NCBI GenBank assembly: GCA_023411445.1
Contig: JAEYOT010000113.1
Coordinates: 1-11,645, forward strand
DNA length: 11,645 bases
Source of the DNA: Pseudomonadota bacterium
GTDB taxonomy: Bacteria; Myxococcota_A; Polyangia; Polyangiales; Polyangiaceae
Direction: 5' to 3'
How positions within the stretch are numbered: position 1 is the first letter of the stretch; each line of letters begins with the position of its first letter. Of this stretch, positions 1 to 8,048 are shown one piece after another. Position numbers and translations under genes: made by a program. Below the pieces are notes generated by a model. That model had not been told where the DNA came from. It did no database searches and saw only the letters and a program-made list of their open reading frames with translations.

Positions 1-25
1 GGTCCACGCAGCCCGGCGGCCGTCA

Positions 26-52
26 CTAATTTTTGGCTTCGCCAAAAATTAG
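26..52. repeat. Perfect 12-bp inverted repeat (hairpin) downstream of the cluster
   Basis: Two 12-nt arms (26-37 and 41-52) are exact reverse complements around a 3-nt loop (TTC on plus, GAA on minus). The stem core is GGC/GCC and the outer part is a TAATTTTT/AAAAATTA block, strikingly AT-rich for this sequence. It starts 71 nt past the stop codon of the last cluster gene, where a transcript end would be expected. In either direction the T-run precedes the GC core and the A-run follows, the reverse of an intrinsic terminator, so there is no U-tract. On the minus strand the tip reads GCGAAGC, known from oligonucleotide work as an exceptionally stable DNA mini-hairpin. It may be a transcript-end or mRNA-stabilising structure, or one copy of a dispersed palindromic repeat; the window cannot tell which. 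Confidence is for the palindrome existing. Confidence 0.85.
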
Positions 53-122
53 ACTTGGTCCTGTTTGCGCCTTGCTGGCAGCGCCTTGCGACGTTCGCGA
101 CCTGAGCTGCCGCTGCTCTTGC

Positions 123-1010
123 TTAGACCGGACCGTCTTCGTCGAGCGTGACGTCGACCGCCACGCCGAGGGAGTGTTGGCCGCCGCCGAGGACGATGCC
201 GCGCAGGGGGCTGACGTCGGAGAAGTCGCGTCCCCACGCCACCGTGATGTGTCGCTCGCCCGGGAAGACGGCGTTCGTGGGGTCGAAATCGATCCAGCCG
301 AGCGAAGGCAAGAACGCCGACGCCCACGCGTGCGACGCGTCCGCGCCGACCAGCTTCGGGCGACCGGGCGGAGCATCGGTCTCCAAGTAGCCCGACACGT
401 AGCGCCCGGCGAGACCCAGCGAGCGCAGGCAGCCAACGGCGAGCTGCGCGAAATCCTGACAGACGCCGCGGCGCTCGCGCAGCACCTGAGCGAGCGGCGT
501 GCTCACGTCCGTGGCCAGCGGCTCGTACTTGAACTCGTTGAAGATGCGCTCGGACAGCTCCCCCACCGCGTCCACGAACGGGCGACCGGGGGTGAAAATA
601 GGTGCGGCGTAGTCGGCCAGCAGGTGATGGCTGCGCACGAGCGGCGAGTCGAAGCAGAACTCACGCGCGACCAGCAGCGCGCGATCGCGCTCCAGCTGCT
701 CGCGCACGCTCTCCCAAGACAAGCGCGTGGCGGCCGTGAGCTCCAACTGCGGCGCAGCAACCTCCACCCGGCTCTCGCTCTTGACCTGCAACACCTCGTG
801 CGGCGCCAAGATCTCCACCAAGTGCGTGACGTTCCCGAAGTAGTCGCGCCCGCCTTGTAACTCAGCCTGATGCGGCGTGATGGTCAGGCGGCTCTCCAAG
901 ACGCGCTGGTGCGGTAAGCTGCGCGGCTCGAGGTGCAGCGCGTGCGTCGCGTGCAGCACCGGGCTCTCGTACTCGTAGCGCGTGGTATGCGTGACGCGGT
1001 AGCGCTTCAC
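123..1010 (-). CDS. Transglutaminase-like family protein (second, small copy)
   Basis: Predicted 295-residue cytoplasmic transglutaminase/papain-fold protein; no signal peptide or membrane segment is visible. Residues 1-85 resemble the bacterial transglutaminase N-terminal domain (opening MKRYRVTHTTRYEY). The core domain follows with a complete triad: Cys184 in GVCQDFAQL, His227 in DASHAWASAF and Asp243 in GWIDFDPTN. Length is normal for stand-alone members. It starts with GTG at 1010, and GTGA overlaps the TGA of the upstream ATP-grasp/alpha-E gene; a GGAGG sits 4 nt upstream, supporting this start. Members of this family recur next to CP-ATP-grasp and alpha-E genes; the Mycobacterium tuberculosis Rv2409c-Rv2411c set is a comparable trio, from memory. 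Whether it acts as amidase/peptidase or as an acyl-transferase is not known; a peptidase-like role on a ligated peptide is an inference. It is the last gene of the cluster. Confidence 0.93.
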   Translation of the reverse strand: MKRYRVTHTTRYEYESPVLHATHALHLEPRSLPHQRVLESRLTITPHQAELQGGRDYFGNVTHLVEILAPHEVLQVKSESRVEVAAPQLELTAATRLSWESVREQLERDRALLVAREFCFDSPLVRSHHLLADYAAPIFTPGRPFVDAVGELSERIFNEFKYEPLATDVSTPLAQVLRERRGVCQDFAQLAVGCLRSLGLAGRYVSGYLETDAPPGRPKLVGADASHAWASAFLPSLGWIDFDPTNAVFPGERHITVAWGRDFSDVSPLRGIVLGGGQHSLGVAVDVTLDEDGPV

Positions 1011-3613
1011 GTCGCCTCCAAGTCCTCGTTGACCCAGTGCGGCGGCGACACGGCTCGTTCCTTGGAGAGGTGCGAGAACCAGGTCGCGCTGATGTCGTCC
1101 GACAGTTGCCAGAACTGAACCAGCGCCTCCTCCAGCAGCTGCCTGAGCCCCGCACCATCGCCGGCGCAGGCTTGCTCCACGTCCGCCGTGAGCAAGCTGC
1201 TCTCCAAGCCGATCACGCGCCGCTCGGCGCGTCCGCGCACCACGCCCTCGTGCCCCGGCAGCCGGCGCAGGTGATCTTTGGCCAGCTCCACCTGGAACGC
1301 GACCGAGCGCGGGTTGGTCGTATCGGTGAGCAGCAGATCCACGACGGGCGCGGCCTGCAGGCTCGACAGGTAGCGAGCACGGTAGGTGAGCAAGCTATCC
1401 GCCACCTCCAACAAGGCTTCCATGTGCAGCCGCGTCGAGCCCGGCGTGAGGAAGGATTGCAGCAGCATCAGCATGTTCACGCCGCGTTCGACCCGGCGCC
1501 CCAGGTCCAGGAACGTCCAGGCGTGGCCGCGCACCATGTTGTCCAGCGTGGTGCCGCTCACGGCCGCCAGGCTGAAGATCAGCTGGTCCAGCGCCTCGAT
1601 CGCCACCACCGGGCTGGTCAGCTTGGCGCTGTCCACGCCGACCAGCGTTCGTGTGAGCCGGCGCAGCACGTGCCATGCATCGCGCGAGAGACGGCTGCGC
1701 ACGCTGAGCGTGAGGCCGTGGATGCGCCCCAGCATCGATGGCAAGCCTTCTTGCGCCACGCGCTCTGCCAGCAAGCCGTACAGCAGCACCTCGGCGGGGG
1801 ACACGTCCTGCCCCGGGTGTGGCACGCCAGCCGTCATGCTCGCGGTGCGCGGCACGACGCCGATGCGCCCCAGCGTGTCGATGATGGCGCACAGGAGCAT
1901 GGGCGCGTCCGGTCCCGCCTCCGAGCCGATGCGCTCGAAGCCAGCGCGAGCGAGGCGCACGGTAGCGTCCACCCGCTCCACGTAGCGACCGAGCCAGAAG
2001 ATATCGTCGAGCAAGCGGCTGGGCAGATCCAGACCACCGCGACGCAGCTCCACGCGCTGATCGGGCATGGCCGGCAGCTGCGGCTCGGCGCTGCCCGCCG
2101 CCGACGGGATCCACACGTCCTTGCTGTAGGCGTTGCTCTTGATCGCCAAGAACAGGCCATCCGGAGCCTCGTTGATGCGCGCCAGCCCGCCCGGCATCAC
2201 GTCGTAGTCCGCGCCGTCTTTCACCAAGAAGGCACGGAACGCGACCGCGCCCGTCGATAGCTCGCCGCGATCCAGCACCGGCAGGCTCGAGAGCTCCGGC
2301 CAGCGCTCGGCCACGAAGTCCCCCGAGTGCACGCGCAGTCGTTCGAACAGCTCGCGACGCGCGTCGCTACCGAGCTGAGCCGGAAAGAACGGCTCGCCGC
2401 GTCGATCACCGAACGCTGGCTTGATCACGTAAGCGTCCGGGTTCGCCAACACTTCTTGCAGCGACGCGGGATCCCCGCACCAAAGCGTGGTTACCGACTC
2501 GAGCTGCAAGTCCTCACCCAACAGGTGGCGACACAGCGCGGGCAGGTACGCCTTCAGCGCGGGCGTCTCGCCGATCACCGAGCCGAGCGGGTTGGCCAGC
2601 CCCACGTTGCCGGCGCGCGCCGCCGAGGTGAGCCCGGCGACGCCCCCCAGCGAGTCCTCGCGCAGCTCCAGCGGGTCGGACCAGGCGTCGCCGAGGCGGC
2701 GCAAGATGACGTCGACCTTGCGCAGCCCGGAGAGCGTCTTGAGGTAGACGCGGCCGCCACGCACGCTGAGGTCGCGCCCTTCCACCAGCTCGAAGCCGAG
2801 GTAGCGCGCCAAGTAGGCGTGCTCGAAGGAGCTCTCGTCGCGCGTTCCGGCCGAGAGCAGCACCACGCGCGGCTGACCGCGAGTGCCTGCCGGCGCCAGG
2901 CTCTCCACGGTGCGCCGCAGCTTGGCGAAGAAGCCCGCCACGCGCTCCACCCGGTACTCGCGAAACAAGTCAGGCAAGGTGCGCCCGAGCACCAGGCGAT
3001 TCTCCAGCGCGTAGCCCGCGCCGGTGGGCGCCTGTGTGCGATCGGAGAACACCCGGAACTTCCCGCCCGGGTCACGCCCCACGTCTGCCGCGTAGAGGTG
3101 CAGCCAGTCGCCGCCCACCGGCCGCCAGCCGTGACACGCTCGCAGAAATTCCGGATGCCCCAGCACCAGCTCCGCCGGCAGGAGGCCGTCACGCAGCAAG
3201 CGCTGGGGGCCGTGACAGTCCTGCAGCACGGCGTTGAGCAGCCGCGCGCGTTGGCGCAGCCCCGCTGACAGCTCCAGCCACTCCGCGCGGTCCAGCACCA
3301 GCGGCACTGCGTCGAGCTGCCACGGGCGGTTCGTGCCCTCGGGCACGCCCAGGATGTTGAACGTAACCTCTTGCTGCGTGATGCGCTGGCGCACCAAGCG
3401 GCCAAGCTCCTCCAGCTCCTTGGCGTCTTTGCTCTCCAAGAAGCTCGCCAGCGGACGCTGGTGCGGCCTGAGCTCGCCGCTCGGCTCGCGCAGCTCGTCG
3501 AAGGTGCCCGCGCGCCGCGACGGCGGAATGCTCGAGCGACGCTCCGGAGTCGGCTCCACGCTGCTCCTTGTAAGCGAAGAAGCGGGCGCCTGTCGATCAG
3601 AGCGCCGGATCAC
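1007..3613 (-). CDS. Fused CP-type ATP-grasp (degenerate) + alpha-E domain protein
   Basis: An 868-residue two-domain protein. Residues 1-50 are a low-complexity Arg/Ser/Pro-rich leader; about 55-510 match the circularly permuted type-2 ATP-grasp family; about 525-850 are an alpha-E (DUF403) all-helical domain starting PSRLLDDIFWLGRYVER and carrying a second ER motif at Glu709. Domain order equals the order of the separate ATP-grasp and alpha-E genes at 8049-9479 and 7049-8032. The ATP-grasp half keeps Lys398 (VIKPA), a GGLAR motif (475-479) and SKD (497-499). Where the free-standing protein has LEDN it reads FSDR (189-192), and GAGGYG has become GDRRGE. It therefore probably lacks normal metal binding and may be catalytically weak or a structural partner; similar DRTQAP-type sequences are, from memory, usual for the fused subfamily. 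It starts with GTG at 3613 in a GTGA overlap with the upstream gene; no strong Shine-Dalgarno is seen, so coupling is likely. Confidence 0.92.
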   Translation of the reverse strand: MIRRSDRQAPASSLTRSSVEPTPERRSSIPPSRRAGTFDELREPSGELRPHQRPLASFLESKDAKELEELGRLVRQRITQQEVTFNILGVPEGTNRPWQLDAVPLVLDRAEWLELSAGLRQRARLLNAVLQDCHGPQRLLRDGLLPAELVLGHPEFLRACHGWRPVGGDWLHLYAADVGRDPGGKFRVFSDRTQAPTGAGYALENRLVLGRTLPDLFREYRVERVAGFFAKLRRTVESLAPAGTRGQPRVVLLSAGTRDESSFEHAYLARYLGFELVEGRDLSVRGGRVYLKTLSGLRKVDVILRRLGDAWSDPLELREDSLGGVAGLTSAARAGNVGLANPLGSVIGETPALKAYLPALCRHLLGEDLQLESVTTLWCGDPASLQEVLANPDAYVIKPAFGDRRGEPFFPAQLGSDARRELFERLRVHSGDFVAERWPELSSLPVLDRGELSTGAVAFRAFLVKDGADYDVMPGGLARINEAPDGLFLAIKSNAYSKDVWIPSAAGSAEPQLPAMPDQRVELRRGGLDLPSRLLDDIFWLGRYVERVDATVRLARAGFERIGSEAGPDAPMLLCAIIDTLGRIGVVPRTASMTAGVPHPGQDVSPAEVLLYGLLAERVAQEGLPSMLGRIHGLTLSVRSRLSRDAWHVLRRLTRTLVGVDSAKLTSPVVAIEALDQLIFSLAAVSGTTLDNMVRGHAWTFLDLGRRVERGVNMLMLLQSFLTPGSTRLHMEALLEVADSLLTYRARYLSSLQAAPVVDLLLTDTTNPRSVAFQVELAKDHLRRLPGHEGVVRGRAERRVIGLESSLLTADVEQACAGDGAGLRQLLEEALVQFWQLSDDISATWFSHLSKERAVSPPHWVNEDLEAT
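1015..1019 (-). promoter_or_regulatory. Shine-Dalgarno GGAGG for the terminal transglutaminase gene
   Basis: Reading on the minus strand, GGAGG followed by 4 nt precedes the GTG at 1010. The site lies inside the last codons of the upstream fusion gene. Together with the 4-nt GTGA overlap it fixes the start of the transglutaminase gene and suggests translational coupling. Confidence 0.6.
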
Positions 3614-6600
3614 TGGATCCAGCGGAGATCCAGCGTCATCGGAAAGTCCGAATTCACGCGCGCCGGTTGAGGCCTGAAGCTGCCTTGGGTGTGCCCAAAC
3701 GCATTGAAGCGCGCGATGCGCCGGCCCTCAGCGGCCGCTGCATTGACCGGTCGGTCGAAGTTGGCCCGGCCGCCAGCGTGGACGACGTGGTAGGTCGCCC
3801 CCGCGATCGAGCGCTCGTTCCAGCGATCGTACAGGTCGAAGTGGAGCGGTCCGTGCACGCCGATGGTGGGGTGCAAGCACGAGGGCGGTTGCCAGGCGCG
3901 GTAACGCACGCCGCACACGTATTCACCGCGCGTGCCGGTCGGCACCAGCGGCGCTTCCACGCCATTGACGCTGAGGAGGTGCCGCTCGGGCGCGACGCCG
4001 AACAAGCGCACCTGCAGTCGCTCGAGCGAGGAGTCCACGTAGCGCGCCTGGCCGCCGGACGTGCTCTCTTCGCCCAGGACTGGCCATGGCTCGAGCGCAG
4101 CGCGCAGCTCCAGCGTCGTGGTGTCCTTCACGACGGTGCCGAGCAGCGGGAAGCGAAACTCGTGGTGCGGCCGGAACCAGGCCGGATCCAGCGTAATTCC
4201 CCGCCGCGCCAGCTCGCCGAGCACGTCTTGAAAGTCCAGATCCACGAAGTACGGTAGGAGGAAGCGGTCGTGCACCTGCGTGCCCCACTTCACCAGCGGC
4301 TGCTGGTACGGCTGCTCCCAGAAGCTGGCCAGCAAAGCTCGGATCAGCAGCTGCGTCGCCGAGGACATGCGGGCGTGCGGCGGCATTTCGAACGAGCGCA
4401 GCTCGACTAGCCCCAAGCGGCCCGCCGGGCCGTCGGGCGAGTACAGCTTGTCGATGCAGATCTCGGTCCGGTGGGTGTTGCCGGTGACGTCCACCAGCAG
4501 GTTGCGGAAGATGCGATCGACCAGCCATGGCGGGCAATGCGCGCCCCGAGGCGGCAAGCGCGAGATGGCGAGCGACAGCTCGTGGACCGAATCGTCGCGG
4601 GCCTCGTCGGTGCGCGGCGCCTGCGAGGTGGGCCCAATGAAGCGCCCCGAGAACAGATACGAAAGTGACGGATGGTTGTGCCAAAACGAGACGAGGCTGG
4701 CCAGCAGGTCCGGCCGGCGCAAAAATGGGCTGTCCGCGGCCGTAGCGCCGCCGAGCACGAAGTGATTGCCGCCGCCCGAGCCGATGTGTTGGCCGTCGAG
4801 CTCGAACTTCTCGGCGACCAGGTGCTCGGCGCGCGCCTCCTCGTAGAGCACCTCGGTCTGCTGCACCAGCTCCGGAAAGGAGCGGACGAACGGGACGTTG
4901 ACCTCGATCACGCCAGGGTCCGGCGTCACCTTGAAGTTGCCGAGCCGCGCATCGTCCGGCGGCGGGTAACCCTCTAGCGCCACTGGCAGGCCCAGCTCCC
5001 TGGCGGTCGTCTCGATCGCGGCGACTAGCTCGAGGTACGCTTCGAGCGTCGACACCGGCGGCATGAAGATGCGCAGCACGCCCTGGCGTGGCTCGGCCAC
5101 GAGCGCGGTGCGTACCACACCCGTAGCGGACTCGAAGGCGGTAGGCCCGCTGCGACGCACGCCGTACTGATCGAGGCCAGGCTGAGGCGCCGGCGGAGGC
5201 TTGCTGCCTTCGACCTGTCCGGGGCCACCCGCGAAACGACTGCGGTCGAACGTGATCGGCTCGGCACGCTCGCCGTACGGTCGCGCAGCGCCTGCGCCAC
5301 CACGAGCGGCGAGCGGGAAGGTGAACTGCCGCGGCAAAGGCGGGCGTTCTTGGAACGGGTCCAGCGCTGGCTCGAAGCCGCGATCGCCTGGCTCAGCCCA
5401 CGGCTGTGAGTCCAGCGGCAAACGGAAGCCGGCGGGCGAGTCGCCCGGGATCAAGAAGCAGTGCTCGTCGCGCAAGAACCAGCTGCCGCTCACCCAAGCG
5501 CCCCAGTGTGCCAGCGGCAGCACGTGAGCAACGACCGTATTTAGCCCCTGGCGGAACACCCGGGTCAGGCGCTCGCGCTCTTGCGGGTCGTCCAGTCGTG
5601 ACTCGAGTGGATCTACGTTTGTGGGCAGCCGGCGCTCTCGCCACAGGTGGTACCAGACGTCTTCGTACGCCGGCATCGTGCCCGGCTGCTCCACGGCGAG
5701 CAGCTCGGTGAGCCGCTGGATGAAGCGCTTGGCGTCGTCGGCGCCGTGACCATAGCTCGCCCCCGGGAGCGCGATGAGTGAAGGGTCGTGCCAGGTGGGC
5801 ACGCCGTCGTGGCGGAAGTAGCAGGCTTGCGCCCAGCGCGGCAGCGGCTCGCCCGGATACCACTTGCCTTGGCCGTGGAACAAGAAGCCGCCCGGCTGCC
5901 AAGCGGCGTGCAGGCGACGCAGCAAGCGATCGGCCATCTCCTCCTTGCGGCCGCCCAGCGCTGCCGTGTTCCACTCCGGCGCGTCAGGCTCGCGGCTGCT
6001 CACGAACGTGGGCTCGCCGCCCATCGTGAGCCTCACGTCACCCTCGAACAACCGGCGATCCACCTCTTTGCCGCAAGCGACGAGCGCCTGCCACTCCTCC
6101 TCGGTGTACGGTTTGGTCACGCGCGGTCGATCCAGGACGCGCGTCACCTTCATCTCGAACTTGAAGTCGGTCTCGACCTTGTCGAACAGGCCGCCTTCGA
6201 TCGGCGCCGCAGACGACGGCTCCGGCGAGCAGGCCAGCGGGATGTGGCCCTCGGCCGCGAACAAGCCCGAGGTCGGGTCCAAGCCGATCCAGCCGGCGCC
6301 CGGCACGTAGGCCTCGCACCACGCGTGTAGGTCCGTAAAATCAGCTTCCGGCCCCGAAGGCCCGTCGATCGCTTTCTGATCGGCGACCAGTTGGATCAAG
6401 TAGCCTGACACGAAGCGCGCCGCGATGCCGAGCTCGCGCAGCAGGTGCACCAGCAGCCAGCTCGAGTCCCGGCAGGAGCCCTTGCCCTTCTCCAGCGTCT
6501 CCTCCGGCGTCTGCACGCCGGGCTCCATGCGGATGACGTAGTCCACCGCCTCGCGCACTGCGCGGTTCACGTCCACCAAGAAGTCCACCGTGCCGCGCGA

Positions 6601-7011
6601 GGTGAGGTCCAAGCGCGAGAGCAGCTTCTGAAACAGCGGCCCGTGCTCGCGCCTAGCCAAGTACGGCGAGAGCTCCCGCTGGAGACCCGGCGCGTAGCTG
6701 AACGGGTACTTCTGTGCGCTCTCCTCCAAGAAGAAGTCGAATGGGTTGATAGCCTCCAGATCGGCCACCAGATCCACGCTCACGACGAACTGACGCGTGC
6801 GCTCCGGCACCGTGACCCGCGCCAGGAAGTTACCCTGCGGATCCTGCTGCCAGTTGAGGAAGTGCTCGCGCGGCTCCACGCGCAGCGAGTAGCTGATCAG
6901 CGGCGTCCGCGTGTGCGGAGCCGGCCGCAGCCGGATCACCTGCGGGCCTAGCAGCGCAGGCGTCTCGTAAAGGTAAGACGTTTTGTGAGTCAGCGCGACG
7001 CGGATAGCCAT
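3610..7011 (-). CDS. Transglutaminase + DUF2126 putative amidoligase, 1133 aa
   Basis: Large two-enzyme protein. Residues 1-85 are a bacterial transglutaminase N-terminal domain and about 140-265 the transglutaminase core, with triad Cys180 (GSCRDSSW), His229 (LHAWCEAY) and Asp245 (GWIGLDPTSG). After a linker, about 320-1110 are DUF2126 (Pfam 'putative amidoligase enzyme', proposed to have a glutamine-synthetase-like fold). Hallmark stretches are GGEPTFVS (331-338), the GVIEVNVPF strand (700-708), DGQHIGSGGGNHFVLGG (739-755), FIGPTSQAPRTDEAR (791-805) and HRTEICIDKLYSPD (847-860). Residues 570-625 form a Gly/Pro-rich low-complexity insert. The expected role is ATP-dependent COOH-NH2 ligation paired with a thiol hydrolase or acyl-transferase; the substrate is unknown. 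The ATG at 7011 gives the family-typical MAIRVALTHKTSY opening. Only a weak ribosome site is visible. The gene begins 37 nt after the alpha-E stop and ends in a GTGA overlap with the fusion gene. No signal peptide is visible. Confidence 0.95.
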   Translation of the reverse strand: MAIRVALTHKTSYLYETPALLGPQVIRLRPAPHTRTPLISYSLRVEPREHFLNWQQDPQGNFLARVTVPERTRQFVVSVDLVADLEAINPFDFFLEESAQKYPFSYAPGLQRELSPYLARREHGPLFQKLLSRLDLTSRGTVDFLVDVNRAVREAVDYVIRMEPGVQTPEETLEKGKGSCRDSSWLLVHLLRELGIAARFVSGYLIQLVADQKAIDGPSGPEADFTDLHAWCEAYVPGAGWIGLDPTSGLFAAEGHIPLACSPEPSSAAPIEGGLFDKVETDFKFEMKVTRVLDRPRVTKPYTEEEWQALVACGKEVDRRLFEGDVRLTMGGEPTFVSSREPDAPEWNTAALGGRKEEMADRLLRRLHAAWQPGGFLFHGQGKWYPGEPLPRWAQACYFRHDGVPTWHDPSLIALPGASYGHGADDAKRFIQRLTELLAVEQPGTMPAYEDVWYHLWRERRLPTNVDPLESRLDDPQERERLTRVFRQGLNTVVAHVLPLAHWGAWVSGSWFLRDEHCFLIPGDSPAGFRLPLDSQPWAEPGDRGFEPALDPFQERPPLPRQFTFPLAARGGAGAARPYGERAEPITFDRSRFAGGPGQVEGSKPPPAPQPGLDQYGVRRSGPTAFESATGVVRTALVAEPRQGVLRIFMPPVSTLEAYLELVAAIETTARELGLPVALEGYPPPDDARLGNFKVTPDPGVIEVNVPFVRSFPELVQQTEVLYEEARAEHLVAEKFELDGQHIGSGGGNHFVLGGATAADSPFLRRPDLLASLVSFWHNHPSLSYLFSGRFIGPTSQAPRTDEARDDSVHELSLAISRLPPRGAHCPPWLVDRIFRNLLVDVTGNTHRTEICIDKLYSPDGPAGRLGLVELRSFEMPPHARMSSATQLLIRALLASFWEQPYQQPLVKWGTQVHDRFLLPYFVDLDFQDVLGELARRGITLDPAWFRPHHEFRFPLLGTVVKDTTTLELRAALEPWPVLGEESTSGGQARYVDSSLERLQVRLFGVAPERHLLSVNGVEAPLVPTGTRGEYVCGVRYRAWQPPSCLHPTIGVHGPLHFDLYDRWNERSIAGATYHVVHAGGRANFDRPVNAAAAEGRRIARFNAFGHTQGSFRPQPARVNSDFPMTLDLRWIQ

Positions 7012-7048
7012 GTTTCCGAACCTGGTCGTAGGTTGGCGAGAAGAGCGA

Positions 7049-8032
7049 CTACAAGTCGAAGAACTGCTTTTGGATCGCGCTACCGACTTCGTTCAGCTGA
7101 ACCTGCAGGGCGTCCACGTACTGGTGCAGCCCTTGGTCCATGATCTCTTCGATCTTCGCGTAGTCCAGCTCCGAGCGGAGACGACCGAGCAGTCGTTCAC
7201 TCTCGGTCTTGAACGAGCCGAGCGAGCCGCCCGTGATGGCGTGCAGGCTCTCGTCGGCGCGGCGCACGCAGCGCAGGATGCTGCGAGGGAAGTTGCGATC
7301 CAGCAGCAAGAACTCGGACACCGAGGTGGGCGTCGTCACGTGGTGCAGCTGCCGGTACATCTGGAGCGCGCTGGCGGAGTTGAGCAGCGTGTTCCAGCCC
7401 ACCTGGTCGATGTTGCTAGCGATGCCGTTGCCCTGCCGCTGCGACTGCGTTTGCGACTGCAGAAGCGCCGGCGCTTTCTCCGAGGAGAGCAGGAAGTACT
7501 TCACGTCCAAGATGCGTGAGGTCTTGTCGGCGCGCTCTAGCATGCGACCCAGGTGAGCGAAGTGGAAAGCCTCGCCGCGGGACAGCGTAGCGTTGGTCAC
7601 GCCTTCGAAATAGATTCCGGCGCGTTTCACGCGTGCGCAGAAGTCGATCAAATCCTCGGGCTGCACGCCGGGTCGCGCGGTCTGCACGACCATCAGGTAA
7701 AATTCGTTCAGCTCTTGCCACATCTCGCGCGAGATGATGTCGCGCACACTGCGCGCGTTTTCTCTCGCGCGCGCCACGCTCGACAAGATCGAGCTACTGT
7801 ACTCCTCGTCGAACGTCAGAAACTGGGTGACGCTCTCGGGCGTAGCCCGGCCGTACTTTTTCTCGAACAGCTCGTGATCGCCGGTGGTGTGAACCAACGA
7901 CGACCAGTCGTGCTCGTGACCCGAGCTCTCCAGCATAAGGTTCAAGCTGACGTCGATGAAGCGCGCGACGTTCTCCGCGCGCTCCACGTAGCGGCTGGCC
8001 CAGTAAATCGCGTCGGCAACACGGCTCAGCAT
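7049..8032 (-). CDS. Alpha-E domain-containing protein (DUF403)
   Basis: Predicted 327-residue all-helical soluble protein of the alpha-E family, named for conserved glutamates; no enzyme activity is established. Visible family signatures are MLSRVADAIYWASRYVERAE at the N-terminus, RENARSVRDIISREMWQELN (90-109), and LGRMLERADKTSRILD (161-176). Length is close to the family's usual 310-320 residues. The reading frame continues upstream to 8086, but those 18 extra codons are not family-like and would overlap the ATP-grasp gene. The ATG at 8032 is chosen because it gives the conserved MLSRVADAIYW opening and has GGGAAG 7 nt upstream. It lies 16 nt after the free-standing CP-ATP-grasp gene and 37 nt before the transglutaminase-DUF2126 gene. 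Because the same two domains are fused in the protein at 1007-3613, a direct complex with the ATP-grasp protein is likely (inference). Confidence 0.94.
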   Translation of the reverse strand: MLSRVADAIYWASRYVERAENVARFIDVSLNLMLESSGHEHDWSSLVHTTGDHELFEKKYGRATPESVTQFLTFDEEYSSSILSSVARARENARSVRDIISREMWQELNEFYLMVVQTARPGVQPEDLIDFCARVKRAGIYFEGVTNATLSRGEAFHFAHLGRMLERADKTSRILDVKYFLLSSEKAPALLQSQTQSQRQGNGIASNIDQVGWNTLLNSASALQMYRQLHHVTTPTSVSEFLLLDRNFPRSILRCVRRADESLHAITGGSLGSFKTESERLLGRLRSELDYAKIEEIMDQGLHQYVDALQVQLNEVGSAIQKQFFDL

Positions 8033-8039
8033 GCGTTTT

Positions 8040-8045
8040 CTTCCC
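8040..8045 (-). promoter_or_regulatory. Shine-Dalgarno GGGAAG deciding the alpha-E start
   Basis: On the minus strand GGGAAG is followed by 7 nt and then the ATG at 8032. It falls in the 16-nt gap after the ATP-grasp stop codon and favours this start over the longer reading frame that begins at 8086. Confidence 0.55.
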
Positions 8046-8048
8046 GGC

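Noticed and set aside
26..52. Calling the palindrome a standard rho-independent terminator
   Set aside because: No U-tract follows the GC stem in either direction; the T-run is on the 5' side and the A-run on the 3' side.
33..2260. Long plus-strand open frames (33-860 and 1037-2260) antisense to the transglutaminase and fusion genes
   Set aside because: They mirror the codon structure of well-supported minus-strand genes in GC-rich DNA, their translations are rich in Arg/His/Ala/Gln with no recognisable domain, and no family-like start or ribosome site was seen.
3616..3635. Direct repeat of GATCCAGCG (3616-3624 and 3627-3635) at the junction of two cluster genes
   Set aside because: It is nine bases, two copies, lies within coding sequence and has no partner elsewhere that I noticed; chance is the simplest explanation.
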